Positions 63,267 to 64,000 of a DNA stretch of 64,000 bases are shown here, one piece after another; the first letter of the stretch is position 1, and each line of letters opens with the position of its first letter. The notes beneath the pieces are model-generated. The model saw nothing but the letters and a program-made list of their open reading frames with translations, was not told where the DNA came from and searched no databases. The position numbers and the translations under genes are program-made. Source of the stretch: Pseudomonas panipatensis (GTDB taxonomy: Bacteria; Pseudomonadota; Gammaproteobacteria; Pseudomonadales; Pseudomonadaceae); contig NZ_FNDS01000009.1 in assembly GCF_900099785.1 (NCBI RefSeq), forward strand, positions 186,001 to 250,000, read 5' to 3'.

Positions 63267-64000
63267 ATGACCAAGAAGTCCTCCTCGAATAGTTCTTTCG
63301 ACTTACGGCGAAGGCAATTACTCAAGTTTGCAGGAGCTACGGCCGCCGTCGGAGGCCTGGGATTGAAGTTGGGCCTGGCAGATGCTGCCGAGTCTTCTGC
63401 CGGAACCTACGCGACGCCTGCAGGCGAGAAGGATGTTCTGGATGTCGCCATCATCGGTGCCGGTCTGGCAGGATTGACGGCTGCGCGGGACCTGCATTTG
63501 TCGGGATGTCGCTCCTTCGTTGTCCTGGAGGCGCGCGATCGAGTTGGTGGCCGCACACTCAACCATGATCTGGGGTCGGGATTCATCTCCGAAGCCGGTG
63601 GGCAGTGGATCGGGCCGGGCCAGACTGCGGTCGCCGATCTTGCGCGTGAGTTGGAGGTTGGGACCTTTCCGACCTATTACGATGGTCGGACCGTCGTTCT
63701 CGGCGGAGAGGGTCACCTGGAGATCGATCTCAAGGGCACCTTCGGCACCGATCCCGCGCTCGCTGCCAAGCTCAGTGAAATGTCACGGGACGTGCCTTCG
63801 GCAGCACCGTGGAAGTCTCCGAAGGTCGCTGAGCTGGACAAGATGTCTGCAGGCGACTGGCTGGCCGGGCAGAACATCAAGCCCGAGGACCGAGGCGGGT
63901 GGAACGCAAGCTTCCTGCTCAGCGGTGGCGTGGCACCGGCCAAGATGGGGCTGTTGCATTTCCTCTCGATGATCAACTCCGCCAGTTGTGAATACGAGAA
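63267..64000 (+). CDS. Tat-exported flavin monoamine oxidase (5' part, runs off the edge)
   Basis: At least 244 codons from the ATG at 63267 (GAGG about nine bases upstream) to the right edge, without a stop. Residues 10-40 are a twin-arginine signal (LRRRQLLKFAGATAAVGGLG). Then IIGAGLAGLTAARDL with ARDRVGGRTLNHD is the FAD site of flavin amine oxidases, followed by SEAGGQWIGPGQTAV. The family oxidises primary or secondary amines in the periplasm. With the DAO-type oxidase before it, an amine-bearing substrate or side product is likely. Confidence 0.85.
   Translation, partial: MTKKSSSNSSFDLRRRQLLKFAGATAAVGGLGLKLGLADAAESSAGTYATPAGEKDVLDVAIIGAGLAGLTAARDLHLSGCRSFVVLEARDRVGGRTLNHDLGSGFISEAGGQWIGPGQTAVADLARELEVGTFPTYYDGRTVVLGGEGHLEIDLKGTFGTDPALAAKLSEMSRDVPSAAPWKSPKVAELDKMSAGDWLAGQNIKPEDRGGWNASFLLSGGVAPAKMGLLHFLSMINSASCEYE

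Overview
The window looks like a chromosome segment of a GC-rich Pseudomonas, probably of the P. aeruginosa / P. citronellolis / P. nitroreducens lineage. The reasons are the gene content (a narK-narG-narH-narJ-narI cluster ending in a PpiC-type isomerase, an orphan CcoN with a small CcoQ-like partner, RND pumps, many acyl-CoA enzymes), the codon use and the Shine-Dalgarno style. This placement comes from family knowledge, not a search. No rRNA, tRNA, CRISPR array, integrase or intact insertion sequence was seen.

Region 1 (1-8.7 kb) is visibly less GC-rich than the rest and reads as an accessory island. It holds a DUF3800 protein with a winged-helix-like C-terminal part, a CoiA/DUF6035-like zinc-finger plus PD-(D/E)XK nuclease, an AAA+ ATPase coupled to a large subtilase (S8) with an intact Asp-His-Ser triad, and a small unknown protein. 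Long gaps carry inverted repeats. The ATPase-protease pair is the best candidate for a defence or stress system.

Region 2 (8.7-11.5 kb) has a thioredoxin-reductase-like flavoprotein divergent from an Rrf2 regulator with a palindromic operator between them, then an orphan SdhB. Region 3 (11.7-28.1 kb) is anaerobic respiration and envelope stress: nitrate reductase with a double-length NarK1-NarK2 fusion, PpiC isomerase, CcoN with its small partner, nitronate monooxygenase, cyclopropane-fatty-acid synthase and a LysR regulator.

Region 4 (28.1-32.2 kb) is a patch of small accessory genes (lipoprotein, membrane protein, XRE regulator), repeats, and a lone SpuD/PotF-type binding protein. Region 5 (32.2-41.8 kb) contains a FadB-like bifunctional enzyme, an SDR, and a TetR-controlled tripartite RND pump with a clear operator.

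Region 6 (41.9-64 kb) is a catabolic cluster for a hydrophobic acyl or terpenoid/steroid-like substrate. It has an ACAD11-like kinase, TetR, DUF1329-DUF1302-MMPL-YCF48 (envelope uptake or export), a PAS/chemoreceptor protein, TetR, thiolase, AraC, a PhyH-type dioxygenase, acyl-CoA dehydrogenase, saccharopine-dehydrogenase-like reductase, acyl-CoA ligase, SCP-x thiolase, an FAD oxidase and a Tat-exported amine oxidase cut by the right edge. Four near-identical operator-like sites (core TAACNNGTGTT) lie upstream of three of its transcription units and the TetR gene, suggesting one regulon.
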